Source: an uncultured Holophagaceae bacterium
Lineage (GTDB): Bacteria > Acidobacteriota > Holophagae > Holophagales > Holophagaceae
Length of the DNA: 64,000 nt
Reading direction: 5' to 3'
NCBI GenBank assembly: GCA_903884655.1
Contig: CAISFO010000008.1
Span: forward strand, 1 to 64,000
Translations under genes and position numbers: made by a program
The notes under the pieces: generated by a model
Database searches by the model: none
What the model was told of the DNA's origin: nothing
What the model saw: the letters and a program-made list of their open reading frames with translations, nothing else
In this document: positions 63,492-64,000 of the stretch, piece after piece
How the letters are laid out: each line of letters begins with the position of its first letter
How positions within the stretch are numbered: position 1 is the stretch's first letter

Positions 63492-64000
63492 GTGTTCGAC
63501 AGCATCTCCATCCCCACCATCCTCGTCAGCTACGTGGCTCTGCTGTTCAGCCTCAGCGTCCACGAGGCCAGCCATGCCACGGCAGCCTACTGGCTGGAGG
63601 ACGATACTGCGGCCCGGCTGGGGCGGATGACGCTGAATCCCTTGGCCCATATGGATCTTCTGGGAACGTTCATTTTCCCTCTGCTGGGCATGACCACGGG
63701 CTTCCCCTTCATTGGCTGGGCCAAGCCCGTGCCTGTGGATGTGCGCAACCTCACCCGCCGCTTCAACCAGAGGACCGGCTACGCCCTGGTGGCCGCGGCC
63801 GGGCCGGCCTCGAACCTCGTGTTGACGGTGATCTTCTTGGCGGTTCTCCTGATTCTGGTCAAGGTCGTGGGGCCTGGAGCCCCCTTGGAAATGCGCCTCT
63901 TCGCCAGTGCGCTGTTTGCCCGGAAGGTGGAGAACCTCCAGGCCCTGGGGCTGGGAACGGCCATGACAATGTCACTCGCCCTTACCGGGCGCCTGGTGCT
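63492..64000 (+). CDS. Site-2 protease family (M50) membrane metallopeptidase, partial
   Basis: 169 codons are visible before the window ends, so the C-terminus is missing. HEASH at H24-H28 is the zinc-binding HExxH motif inside the first membrane helix (LFSLSVHEASHATAAY). NPLAHMDLLGTFIFPLL and GWAKPVPVDVRNL are typical of the YwhC-like M50B group. Start GTG 63492 follows GGAG. It is divergent from the ALDH-like gene with 107 bases between starts. It could cleave membrane regulatory proteins. Confidence 0.85.
   Translation, partial: MFDSISIPTILVSYVALLFSLSVHEASHATAAYWLEDDTAARLGRMTLNPLAHMDLLGTFIFPLLGMTTGFPFIGWAKPVPVDVRNLTRRFNQRTGYALVAAAGPASNLVLTVIFLAVLLILVKVVGPGAPLEMRLFASALFARKVENLQALGLGTAMTMSLALTGRLV

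Overview
The window is one high-GC chromosomal stretch packed with housekeeping genes on both strands. I see no insertion sequence, phage, integrase or CRISPR array. The host is Gram-negative (outer-membrane porin, FabZ/LpxA for lipid A, PilQ secretin). It uses the futalosine menaquinone route (MqnA), has type IV pili, and combines MogA, PII/AmtB and carbonic anhydrase with c-di-GMP and PP2C signalling. The gene content would fit an Acidobacteriota of the Holophaga/Geothrix type, but that is inference; no 16S gene is present to decide it.

Layout. 1-6.5 kb: tRNA-Arg(ACG), a porin with a long AT-richer leader, an ABC ATPase, a POT-like MFS transporter and a chemoreceptor. 6.5-12 kb: pepQ-mqnA, then a DNA-alkylation repair block with three MGMT-fold genes (one lacking its catalytic Cys) around an Ada-AlkA fusion. 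11.7-20.8 kb: speD, an rRNA methyltransferase, HD-GYP, fabZ-lpxA-era, carbonic anhydrase, a MacB-type ATPase, an atypical thiolase and a SanA/YdcF protein. 20.9-30.4 kb: a 1112-aa lipoprotein that resembles a PHP domain without its metal ligands, dnaB, a tandem repeat overlapping the 3' end of an E2 acyltransferase gene, gatA, a J-domain protein and a PP2C phosphatase.

30.4-35.2 kb is a complete pilMNOPQ operon bounded by a candidate promoter and a strong terminator. 35.2-42.2 kb: small proteins (one 51-aa membrane protein found by reading the minus strand), a 3-hydroxyacyl-CoA dehydrogenase, a second PP2C, an RdgC-like protein that appears split into two genes, a LysM-like amidase, purE and mogA. 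42.2-54.3 kb: algH, amtB-glnK, dodecin, photolyase, two ferredoxins, recR-ebfC, thiL, cheX, yqeY, proS and ndk. 54.4-64 kb: secA, rapZ, a saccharopine-dehydrogenase-like gene, mltG, tlyA, an aldehyde-dehydrogenase-like protein missing its catalytic residues, and a site-2 protease cut by the window edge.

A recurring theme is intact reading frames of enzyme families that lack catalytic or regulatory residues: Ogt Cys to Ser, thiolase Cys to Gly, ALDH Cys/Glu/Asn lost, PII Tyr51 lost, RapZ P-loop Lys to Arg, PHP histidines lost. Many gene pairs overlap as ATGA, TTGA or GTGA, so translational coupling is common. I did not find one obvious new multi-gene system. The best leads are the triple-MGMT block, the pseudo-PHP lipoprotein, the pseudo-ALDH, the split RdgC and the 106-bp repeat with a hairpin preserved in RNA.
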